A stretch of DNA of 8,955 nucleotides, taken from positions 1 to 8,955 of the forward strand of contig JAIFNK010000234.1 in the NCBI GenBank assembly GCA_020047775.1, written 5' to 3'. The notes under the pieces were generated by a model. That model was not told the origin of the DNA, did not search any database, and was given only the letters and a program-made list of their open reading frames with translations. Positions 1 to 6,046 of the stretch are shown here, in pieces. Origin of the DNA: Akkermansia sp. (lineage in GTDB: Bacteria; Verrucomicrobiota; Verrucomicrobiia; Verrucomicrobiales; Akkermansiaceae). A program made the translations under genes and the position numbers. Numbering within the stretch: position 1 is the first letter of the stretch; each line of letters begins with the position of its first letter.

Positions 1-1631
1 AGGTGATGCAGTCCCATCGTGGAATGCGCGTCCGGATTGATCGAGCAGAGCACGCCCTTGTCGCGGGCGCGTTTCCACCAGCGCCAGTCCATGTCGAGCC
101 GCATCGGGCTGCAGTTCAGCTCGATGATGGTGCGCGTCTCGGCGGCGCAGTCGATGATCATCGCGTGGTTCACGGCGTAGGGCTCGCGCTTGAGCAACAA
201 CCGGCCGGTGACGTGGCCTAACATGGTGACGTGTTCGTTCTCCATCGCGCGGCAGATGCGGCGGGTCATCTCTTCTTCGGATAGAGTGAACGAGGCATGC
301 ACCGAGGCGACGACGTAATCGAGCTTGGCGAGCAGGGCGTCTTCGAAATCAAGCGTGCCGTCCTTGTGGATGTCCACCTCGGAGCCGGCGAAGAGGCGGA
401 AGTTTGTGTAGCTTGCGTTGAGTTTCGCGATGGCTTCGATCTGTTCCAGCAGGCGGGTTTCATCAAGGCCGTTGGCTTGGAACGACGCTTTCGAGTGGTC
501 GGCGATGCCCAGATATTGCAGGCCGAGGTCCATCGCCTCATCGGCCATGGCTTCGAGCGTGTTGTGGCCGTCGGAGGCGGTGGTGTGGTTGTGGAAGGTG
601 CCGCGGAGCTGGGCGAGTTCGAGCAGGCGGGGAAGCGTGTGCCCGGCGGCGGCTTCGATTTCGCCGCGGTTTTCTCGGAGTTCCGGTTGGATGAAATCGA
701 GGCCGAGCGCGCGGTAAATGTCGGCTTCCTCGTTGATCTCGGGAAGCGGGGCTTGGCGGTTGGAAACCGCCGCCACGGGCGTGAAGCCGTATTCATTGAG
801 GGAAAGGCCTTGTTTGAGTGCGAGCGAGCGGATGGCGACGTTGTGCTCCTTGGAGCCGGTGAAGTATTGCAGGGCGAAGGGGAACTGGGCGTTAGACACG
901 GCGCGGAGATCGCACTGGAGGCCGTTTTTCAAGCGGACCGAAGCTTTTGTATCACCACAGACGATGATGGAGGCGACCTGCGGCAGCGTGGTGAAATCCT
1001 CGCAGACAAGCGCGGGTTCCTTGGTGGCGACGAGGAAATCGAGATCGTGCACGGTTTCCTTCGCCCGGCGGTAGGATCCGGCGACGGCTACGCGCGAGAT
1101 TTCCGGGTGGAGGCGCAGGAGACTGGTGATTTCTTCTACGAGCGGCGTGATGCCGCCTAGCAGAAAGGTGTCGGCGAAGGTCTCGCGCAGGGCGATGGCT
1201 TCGAGAATCCTGGTCTGGGTCTTCGCTCCGAAGCCGGGAAGTCCTGCGACTTTCCCCGCGTCGCACGCGGCCTTGAGATCCGCGATCGAGGCGACGGCGA
1301 GGGCTTCGTAGAGTGCCTTCACTTTCTTCGGGCCGAGGCCCTGGACGTCGAAGAGCTCGAACAAGCCGGGAGGAAACTCCGCACGGAGTTTTTCGTAGAA
1401 CTCGAGTTTCCCGGTGCTGGCGAGTTCGTGGAGTTTGTCGCGGAGGGCCTCGCCGATGCCTTTGATGCCGGTGAGTTCGTTCTTCTCGGCGAGCTCGACG
1501 ATTTCGCCGTCGAAGTTTCTCACGGTCTCCGCACCTTGGCGGTAGGCGCGGATTTTGAAGGGGTTTTCGTCCTTGAGCTCAAGCAGCAGGGCGATTTCTT
1601 CGAGCACTTCGGCAAGGTTCTCGCGGGTCAT
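1..1631 (-). CDS. polX: DNA polymerase/3'-5' exonuclease PolX (family X polymerase + PHP domain), 3' end cut by window
   Basis: A bacterial family X DNA polymerase that fills short gaps in base-excision repair and carries a PHP phosphoesterase domain giving 3'-5' exonuclease or end-trimming activity. About 543 residues are visible. The family usually has about 570-580, so roughly 30 C-terminal residues lie outside the window. Helix-hairpin-helix motifs sit near residues 53-70, 93-111 and 128-143. The palm motif is AGSYRRAKETVHDLD, with catalytic Asp196 and Asp198, and the third Asp is D241 in CDLRAV. The PHP domain keeps all nine expected metal ligands: H347/H349 (TFHNHT), D354, H379 (IADHS), E418 (GSEVD), H445 (SVHASF), H473 (LGHVTG), D534 and H536 (NPDAHS). 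It is therefore probably active as both polymerase and nuclease. The ATG at 1631 gives the expected MTRENLAEVLEEIA start; no Shine-Dalgarno sequence is visible. It follows an RND-pump remnant and a hairpin element, so it probably has its own promoter, which I could not place. Confidence 0.96.
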   Translation of the reverse strand, partial: MTRENLAEVLEEIALLLELKDENPFKIRAYRQGAETVRNFDGEIVELAEKNELTGIKGIGEALRDKLHELASTGKLEFYEKLRAEFPPGLFELFDVQGLGPKKVKALYEALAVASIADLKAACDAGKVAGLPGFGAKTQTRILEAIALRETFADTFLLGGITPLVEEITSLLRLHPEISRVAVAGSYRRAKETVHDLDFLVATKEPALVCEDFTTLPQVASIIVCGDTKASVRLKNGLQCDLRAVSNAQFPFALQYFTGSKEHNVAIRSLALKQGLSLNEYGFTPVAAVSNRQAPLPEINEEADIYRALGLDFIQPELRENRGEIEAAAGHTLPRLLELAQLRGTFHNHTTASDGHNTLEAMADEAMDLGLQYLGIADHSKASFQANGLDETRLLEQIEAIAKLNASYTNFRLFAGSEVDIHKDGTLDFEDALLAKLDYVVASVHASFTLSEEEMTRRICRAMENEHVTMLGHVTGRLLLKREPYAVNHAMIIDCAAETRTIIELNCSPMRLDMDWRWWKRARDKGVLCSINPDAHSTMGLHH

Positions 1632-1669
1632 GGGCAAGGGTTGCGTGGCCGGGGAGAGCGGTCAAGTTG

Positions 1670-2044
1670 CTAACCGGGAGCGCGGGTCTCCAGTCCCGCA
1701 GCGAAAGGGATGCCAAAGAGAAGAGGGCTGGCCGCGCTCCTTTGGCCAGGCTTTCGCTTGCGAGTCAGAATGAATGTCCCCGCCGCGGGTGGGAGTTTGA
1801 AGGTCGCCAGTCCGGTTAGTCCTGCGGGAAGGGCGAGGTCCTTGTTCTCGATCAGGAACTCCGCCCGCATCGTTCCCGAGGCGGTGTCGAAGAGCTGGCT
1901 GGAGCGGGATAATTCCGGGCTCTCGACCCGGGGCAGGATGTCGGTGGACATCCGCTTGCCCGACATGATGCCGAAGAGCAGGATCAGGATCGCGAGAACC
2001 CCGATGGTGTATTTGTAACGAAGGGCGAAGAGGACGATCCTCAT
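1670..2044 (-). pseudogene. chimeric remnant of an RND efflux operon (RND pump N-terminus fused to adaptor C-terminus)
   Basis: A 124-codon open frame that does not make sense as one protein. Residues 1-45 have the unmistakable start of an RND/HAE1 inner-membrane pump: a short cytoplasmic lead, a transmembrane segment at about 14-29 and the R-M-S-T-D-I-L-P-R-V-E-S-P motif that normally leads into the porter domain. From about residue 47 the text changes to one typical of the C-terminal beta-barrel region of RND membrane-fusion proteins, with SQLFDTASGTMRAEF, then ALPAGLTG and ATFKLPPAAGTFIL. From about residue 94 it runs into a hairpin-rich tail ending GLETRAPG, which resembles no adaptor sequence. 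Simplest reading: an in-frame deletion of most of a pump gene and most of an adjoining adaptor gene, followed by loss of the adaptor's end. The family assignments come from recalled motifs. A small expressed membrane peptide cannot be excluded but is unlikely. Confidence 0.72.
1700..1758. repeat. two-tier imperfect inverted repeat (hairpin), possible dispersed palindromic repeat
   Basis: AGCGAAAG (1700-1707) pairs with CTTTCGCT (1751-1758). After symmetric 4-nt internal loops, GCCAAAG (1712-1718) pairs with CTTTGGC (1740-1746), leaving a 21-nt apical loop. An alternative inner stem pairs CTGGCC (1728-1733) with GGCCAG (1744-1749). A smaller hairpin lies alongside, GCGGG (1682-1686) with CCCGC (1695-1699). 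There is no following U-run in either direction, so it is not a standard intrinsic terminator. It lies inside the tail of the RND remnant and about 70 bp upstream of polX. It could be a REP-like dispersed element or an RNA structure in the polX leader; only the pairing is certain. Confidence 0.6.
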
Positions 2045-2150
2045 GGCGGAAAATGGCGCGCGGGCCGGAAACGAGTGAAGAAGCGCCGCTTACTGGCACG
2101 GGAGATGCCCGAATCAATCGTTAGATCATGCGTTCGGGATCGGGCAGCGG

Positions 2151-3146
2151 CTATTTGACCAGAAAGTCCGCGACGACCATGCGGTGGTCGCTGTCGCGGG
2201 TGGTTACCGCGCGGCAGCGGACCGGGGTGAAATGGCGGGTGGCGTAGATGTGGTCGATCCGCAGGATGGGGAAACGGCGGTGATAGGTGTTTCCCCAGCC
2301 GGTGCCCGCCGTGGCGAAGGCGTCCTCGAAATCGAGGGCGAGCTGGCGGTGGACGATGTCCGAGGCGGGCGCGTTGAAATCGCCGCCGAAAAGGGTGGGC
2401 GTGTTGGGAAATCGAGTGGTTTGTTCCAGGATCTGCTGGGTCAGTGAGAGTTCCTTCTGGCGGACCAGCCGGCTGTCGCGATGCTTGATCCATGCGGATT
2501 TCCGCCACAGGCTCAGATCGGTCGCCGCGGTGGTGAGGTGGACGTTGACGACCTCGATTTCCCCTTTGCCGGGCAGAAGGATCGCCACTTGCTGGTCGTC
2601 CTGAGAGGGATTGCGGATTTCGCGCTGGATTTTCCAACGGGTGACCACGCCGTTGGTAATGTAGGCCCGGTAGTCGCCCTCGCGGTTGTAGAGCACGTCG
2701 GCGATCTGGTGAACCTGATGGGGAAGAATGTCCTGCAGCAGCACGATGTCCGGCTGCCAGGCGGCGATGTCACGGGCGGGATTCCCGTATTTGAAGTAAG
2801 CGCAGTTTAGGGTGAGCACCCGGACGACGGGGTGGCCTTTGAAGGGTTCCGCCAGGCCGGTGAGCGGCGGGGATTTTCCCAAATTGGCGAGCACCCGGGC
2901 CTCGTCGGCTCCGACTAACAGGGTGACCGCCCACACGGCGGTCATGATCAGCGAGAGCGAGGCGCGCAGGAAATAGAAGGCCGCGGAGGACAGCAGCAAG
3001 CCGAAGCCGCCCCACAGCCAGATGGGCATGACGGTGAACGCCGCGAACCGGTCCGGCTGCCGGGCGAAACAATAGACGGTGAAAATGTGCAGCAGCAGCG
3101 AGGTGCCCACCAATGTCCATCCGATCCGGCGGCTGATAGAGGACAT
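2151..3146 (-). CDS. membrane-anchored endonuclease/exonuclease/phosphatase (EEP) family protein
   Basis: A 331-residue protein with three predicted transmembrane segments (about 8-27, 37-57 and 62-79) followed by an EEP-fold catalytic domain from about residue 105. Recognisable motifs are LTLNCAY (N114), LLQDI (D139), VVNVHL (H203), GGDFNAP (D256, N258), RIDHIYAT (D298) and the terminal TRDSDHRMVVADF (D320, H321 catalytic pair). This matches membrane-bound EEP proteins of the YafD type, metal-dependent phosphodiesterases or phosphatases; the substrate cannot be told. The family's usual metal-ligand Glu in LLQE is Asp here, a conservative change. The frame stays open far upstream, but the ATG at 3146 is the first one downstream of ybaB and gives a natural N-terminus leading into the first membrane helix. 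It lies 44 bp after ybaB on the same strand and is probably co-transcribed with it. No Shine-Dalgarno sequence is visible. Confidence 0.9.
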   Translation of the reverse strand: MSSISRRIGWTLVGTSLLLHIFTVYCFARQPDRFAAFTVMPIWLWGGFGLLLSSAAFYFLRASLSLIMTAVWAVTLLVGADEARVLANLGKSPPLTGLAEPFKGHPVVRVLTLNCAYFKYGNPARDIAAWQPDIVLLQDILPHQVHQIADVLYNREGDYRAYITNGVVTRWKIQREIRNPSQDDQQVAILLPGKGEIEVVNVHLTTAATDLSLWRKSAWIKHRDSRLVRQKELSLTQQILEQTTRFPNTPTLFGGDFNAPASDIVHRQLALDFEDAFATAGTGWGNTYHRRFPILRIDHIYATRHFTPVRCRAVTTRDSDHRMVVADFLVK

Positions 3147-3190
3147 CGGGGGAGTTGGGATTTGGAATTTGAGATCTCGGATTTGATGCG

Positions 3191-3496
3191 TCACATTCCC
3201 GGGATGCCGAGGCCGCCGGTGAGTTTCTTCATCTCGGCGGCGGACTTTTCCTTGCCCTTGGCGATGGCTTCCTGGACGCCCTTGAGGACGAGGTCTTCGA
3301 GGAATTCCGCGTCTTCGGGATCGATCACGGACGGGCCGATCTTGATGGAAAGCACGTCGCCCGAGCAGGTGGCGAGCACATTCACCTTGCCGCCGCCGAC
3401 GCTGGCTTCGACGGTTTGCATGGCGAGTTCTTCCTGTTTTGCGGCAAGCCCGGCCTGCATTTGCTGGGCTTGTTTCATGAGTTTCTGGATGTTCAT
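3191..3496 (-). CDS. ybaB: YbaB/EbfC family nucleoid-associated DNA-binding protein
   Basis: A 101-residue protein of the YbaB/EbfC family, small homodimeric proteins that bind and compact DNA. It has the family layout: an N-terminal helix rich in Lys, Gln and Met (MNIQKLMKQAQQMQ), a central beta region with VEASVGGGKVNVLATCSGDVLSI, then IDPEDAEFLEDLVLKGVQEAI, the most conserved family stretch, and a Gly/Met-rich end (GGLGIPGM). Its length is close to the 100-110 residues usual for the family. In many bacteria the gene sits between dnaX and recR. Neither is here; instead a decayed dioxygenase gene ends 18 bp upstream and the EEP gene follows 44 bp downstream. That spacing suggests it was once second in an operon with the dioxygenase. 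It must now be transcribed from within that remnant or by read-through from the vWA genes. Confidence 0.95.
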   Translation of the reverse strand: MNIQKLMKQAQQMQAGLAAKQEELAMQTVEASVGGGKVNVLATCSGDVLSIKIGPSVIDPEDAEFLEDLVLKGVQEAIAKGKEKSAAEMKKLTGGLGIPGM

Positions 3497-3514
3497 AATT
3501 TTTGGATAGAGGGT

Positions 3515-3793
3515 TCAAATGGCGCGATGCCAGGTTTCCTGAAGGGGTTCGCCGGAATGGTAAACCAAATGGAGGATTCGTCGATGCTTTGGTTCGGTGG
3601 CTTGTGAGGAGGCGTGGAGGGCGAGCGGACGGAGCAGAAGAGCTTCGCCCTGCTTCGCGAGGCAGGTGATTTCGCCGTGGCTGGCGACTTGCTCCGGGAT
3701 GGTGGCGGTTTTGAGAATCCCGGCAAGGTGGGTGCCGGGGGAGATTCTGAGTGGGCCGTTGGTGGCATCGCAATTGTCGAGATGGAGCCCTGT
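3515..3793 (-). pseudogene. C-terminal remnant of a phytanoyl-CoA dioxygenase (PhyH) family gene
   Basis: Translating the minus strand directly after the TGA of the 734-aa gene, in the same frame, gives 92 residues and a stop with no usable ATG. The text is that of the C-terminal third of PhyH-family non-haem Fe(II)/2-oxoglutarate oxygenases: LHLDNCDATNGPLRISPGTH, then RPLALHASS and HRRILHLVY. H60 (in ALHASS) would be the distal iron-binding His and R71 the 2-oxoglutarate-binding Arg. Their spacing of 11 matches H264/R275 of human PHYH. The N-terminal half with the HxD iron ligands is missing, so it cannot be a working enzyme. The break falls within two codons of the neighbouring gene's stop, so a rearrangement that placed or kept the vWA gene here probably removed the rest. 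It fills what would otherwise be a ~300-bp empty gap. Confidence 0.8.
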
Positions 3794-5998
3794 TCAAAAA
3801 GCCCCGTTGAGCTTGCGGCCGATCCAGAAGATGCCGAGCAAGGTCACCAGGGCGGCGACGGTGGCCCAATGGGACCACAGTGGAATCCGGTTTTCGAGTG
3901 GCCGCGGCGCGGGAAGCGCGTTAATTTCCTGGATGAGGTCGGCGAGCTGGGCGGGTTGGATGATGCGGCCTCGCGAGACTTTCGCCATTTCCTCCAGCAC
4001 TTCCGGGCGGGCTGGCTGGCCGATTTTCTCGATCTCGACGCCTTGGGCGATGATCGTGGTTTGGAGCGGCTTGTCCTCGGCTCCGGTGGCGGTGGCGCGG
4101 AGTTTCCATGCCCCGGGGAGATCGACCTTGAAGCGGCCGCTGAAGGCTCCCCAGGCGGTTTCGTTTTTCTGGAGCTCGATGCGCTGGGTGCGGCCGTCGG
4201 GTGCGGTTAGATCGACGGAGACGGCGCCTTCCTTGAGCGGCGCGCCGTTGGGGTCGAAGGCATTGGCGTTGAGGGTGACGGTGGAGCCGGGCTCGGGGCG
4301 CTCGGGATTGAAGAAGAGCCGGACGCGCTGGCCGGCGGCCATGTTCCGCTGATAGGACATCCAGCGGGCGACCTGGCCCCAGAAGCGGTAATGATAGAGA
4401 TCCTCCACCCCGCGCCGCCAGCGCCAGGCGGAGTCGATGCCCATGAACAACACCTTGCCGCTGCCGGCCGGTTTGGTGACTAACAAGGGGACTGGGCCGT
4501 ATTTCCCGCGGCGGTTGCCATGGACCGCGAGGACTTCCGCACCGCCCTTGGCCTTGATCACCGGCGCGTGCCAGTAGAATCCGGGGAGGCGACGCCAGAT
4601 TTCCGGGTTTTCCTCCTCGTTGGATCCGAGCATCGTTAGAAGCGACGCGCGGCCCTCGGTGGTGAGGGTGAGCGGGGAGGGGATGGACTCGGAAACGCCC
4701 CGCTTGTTTTCGAAGTCGAGCATCACGGGCATGAGGTCGGACAACTCGGTATCCATCAGGGAGAATTCGTTGCCCTGCGAGCCGGGCATGAAGATGAGGC
4801 CGGACGCCTGGTTTTCCACGAGGCCGCGGATGAGGGCGCATTGCTCCTTGGTGAGCTGGTCGCTGGCGACGCCGACGTCGCCGAGGAAAATGACGTCGTA
4901 TTTGGCGAGTTCCTCCAGCTTGGAGGGGAACTCCTGGATGTAGTCATGCCCCTCGCCAGGTCCGAGCGCGGGGTGGAACAAGAGGCAGGAAAGCTCGACG
5001 CCGGGATCGCGGGAGAGGGCGTTTCTCAGGAAGCGGTATTCCCAACGCGGCAGCGACTCGATGACGAGGACGCGGATTTTTTCCGGCCGCCCGGCGATGG
5101 TGAATTTGCGGGAATTGTTCGTCGCAACGAGCTCGCCGTCGGCCACCGGGATGGAGAGTTCGAGGGTGGATGAGCCTTCCTTTTCCAAGCGCCAGAGGAT
5201 GGAGTCGTAGGTCTCCGCGTTCGGCGGGATGACGATGTCCTTGGTGCGTTCCTTGCCGGAGTCGTCACGCAACCGGACGATGGTGCGGACCTGGCGGTCG
5301 AGCGAGGAGCGGATGGTGAAAGGGATCTGCACGTTTTCCCCGACGATGCCGTAGGTGGGCGCGGTGACTGATAGGAGGTCCAGATCCGGCAGGCGGACCT
5401 TGCTGCCGACGGGGATGGGAAACAGCGGAATGCCGCGGAGTCGGAGTTTCTGCGCGGCGGCGACGGGCGGTTGGCCGAGGTTGTAGTCGCCGTCGCTGAG
5501 CAGCACGACGGCGCGAAGATTGCTTTGGCGGGTGAGCAGTTCCGAGAGCGGGCTTTCGAGGTCGGTGCCGGCGATGGCTCCGTTCTCCGCGGGCGGAGTG
5601 GCGAAAGGCCGGGAGATGATTTCGTTGGCGCCGTTCGCTTCGAGCGGTTTCCAAAGGTCGGAGGCGAGTGTCTTCCTTACCCATTCGGCGCGGGAGATGA
5701 CCGCGTTTTTTTCCGATAGATCCGGAGTCGTCGCAGCGTCGATGGTGGTCATCGATTTGGAGTCGTCCCAAAGGACGGCGATTTGCGGCTTCGAGTCCGG
5801 ATGGACGGTGGTCAGCCACTCGGGCTGCCAGAGCAGCAGGACGACGACGAGGGCGGATAGAAAACGCAGGCACTCCAGCGCGGCGGTGCGCTTCGAGTGC
5901 GGGCTGCGTTTCCATGAAATCACGGAAAGCGCGGCGACGAAGATCAGGGCGATGATGCCGATCCAGAGAGTCAGGGGAGTGGGTGAGAAGTGGAGCAA
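3794..5998 (-). CDS. vWA / class I glutamine-amidotransferase-like membrane protein of the MoxR-DUF58-BatA cluster
   Basis: A 734-residue membrane protein with two N-terminal transmembrane segments (about 9-28 and 43-57) and one at the C-terminus (about 711-727), so the bulk should lie in the periplasm. A von Willebrand factor A-like domain starts with a MIDAS motif, D78-x-S80-x-S82 (WDDSKSM), and includes VVLLSDGDYNLG at about 164-175. A CARDB-like beta-sandwich follows at about 205-300. A GATase1-like Rossmann domain runs from about 307 to 545 (IRVLVIESLPRWEYRFLRNAL, VIFLGDVGV, SGLIFMPGSQG), but I see no clear Cys nucleophile elbow. A second beta-sandwich at about 570-670 precedes the last helix. 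Such proteins accompany MoxR ATPases, DUF58 and BatA-like proteins; their precise role is unknown. The start codon is TTG at 5998. No ATG or GTG closer to the first helix exists, and a 10-bp hairpin sits 9 nt upstream. The stop directly abuts the PhyH remnant. Confidence 0.9.
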   Translation of the reverse strand: MLHFSPTPLTLWIGIIALIFVAALSVISWKRSPHSKRTAALECLRFLSALVVVLLLWQPEWLTTVHPDSKPQIAVLWDDSKSMTTIDAATTPDLSEKNAVISRAEWVRKTLASDLWKPLEANGANEIISRPFATPPAENGAIAGTDLESPLSELLTRQSNLRAVVLLSDGDYNLGQPPVAAAQKLRLRGIPLFPIPVGSKVRLPDLDLLSVTAPTYGIVGENVQIPFTIRSSLDRQVRTIVRLRDDSGKERTKDIVIPPNAETYDSILWRLEKEGSSTLELSIPVADGELVATNNSRKFTIAGRPEKIRVLVIESLPRWEYRFLRNALSRDPGVELSCLLFHPALGPGEGHDYIQEFPSKLEELAKYDVIFLGDVGVASDQLTKEQCALIRGLVENQASGLIFMPGSQGNEFSLMDTELSDLMPVMLDFENKRGVSESIPSPLTLTTEGRASLLTMLGSNEEENPEIWRRLPGFYWHAPVIKAKGGAEVLAVHGNRRGKYGPVPLLVTKPAGSGKVLFMGIDSAWRWRRGVEDLYHYRFWGQVARWMSYQRNMAAGQRVRLFFNPERPEPGSTVTLNANAFDPNGAPLKEGAVSVDLTAPDGRTQRIELQKNETAWGAFSGRFKVDLPGAWKLRATATGAEDKPLQTTIIAQGVEIEKIGQPARPEVLEEMAKVSRGRIIQPAQLADLIQEINALPAPRPLENRIPLWSHWATVAALVTLLGIFWIGRKLNGAF

Positions 5999-6007
5999 GG
6001 TAAGAGG

Positions 6008-6035
6008 ATAGGTCTTATAGGCCTGTAAGACCTAT
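6008..6035. repeat. perfect 10-bp inverted repeat between the two vWA genes
   Basis: ATAGGTCTTA (6008-6017) and TAAGACCTAT (6026-6035) are exact reverse complements around an 8-nt loop that contains AGGCCT. It lies in the 48-bp gap between the stop of the BatA-like gene and the TTG start of the downstream vWA gene. It is AT-rich against a GC-rich background. On the transcribed (minus) strand the 3' arm is followed by CCTCTTACC rather than a U-run, so it is not a typical intrinsic terminator. Its 3' arm ends 9 nt before the TTG start, where a ribosome-binding site would lie, so it may affect translation or mRNA decay. It could equally be a dispersed palindromic repeat. Confidence 0.75.
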
Positions 6036-6046
6036 GGTATTTTGAA

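Noticed and set aside
297..1160. Long open frame of 287 codons on the plus strand
   Set aside because: It lies antisense to polX, whose protein has all polymerase and PHP motifs. The plus-strand text is a biased shadow typical of GC-rich DNA.
1632..1665. TTGACC (minus strand, 1660-1665) as a -35 box for polX
   Set aside because: No acceptable -10 box follows at 16-18 bp; the sequence there is AACCCT in a GC-rich stretch.
3515..3796. Stop-codon read-through joining the 734-aa vWA protein to the in-frame PhyH text
   Set aside because: The shared frame has a one-in-three chance. The vWA protein ends naturally after its C-terminal helix, and a half dioxygenase in fusion makes no functional sense.
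3147..3878. Upstream extension of the EEP reading frame through ybaB and the PhyH remnant to 3878
   Set aside because: The extra residues are low-complexity shadow text, and ybaB is clearly real in another frame. The EEP protein starts naturally at 3146.
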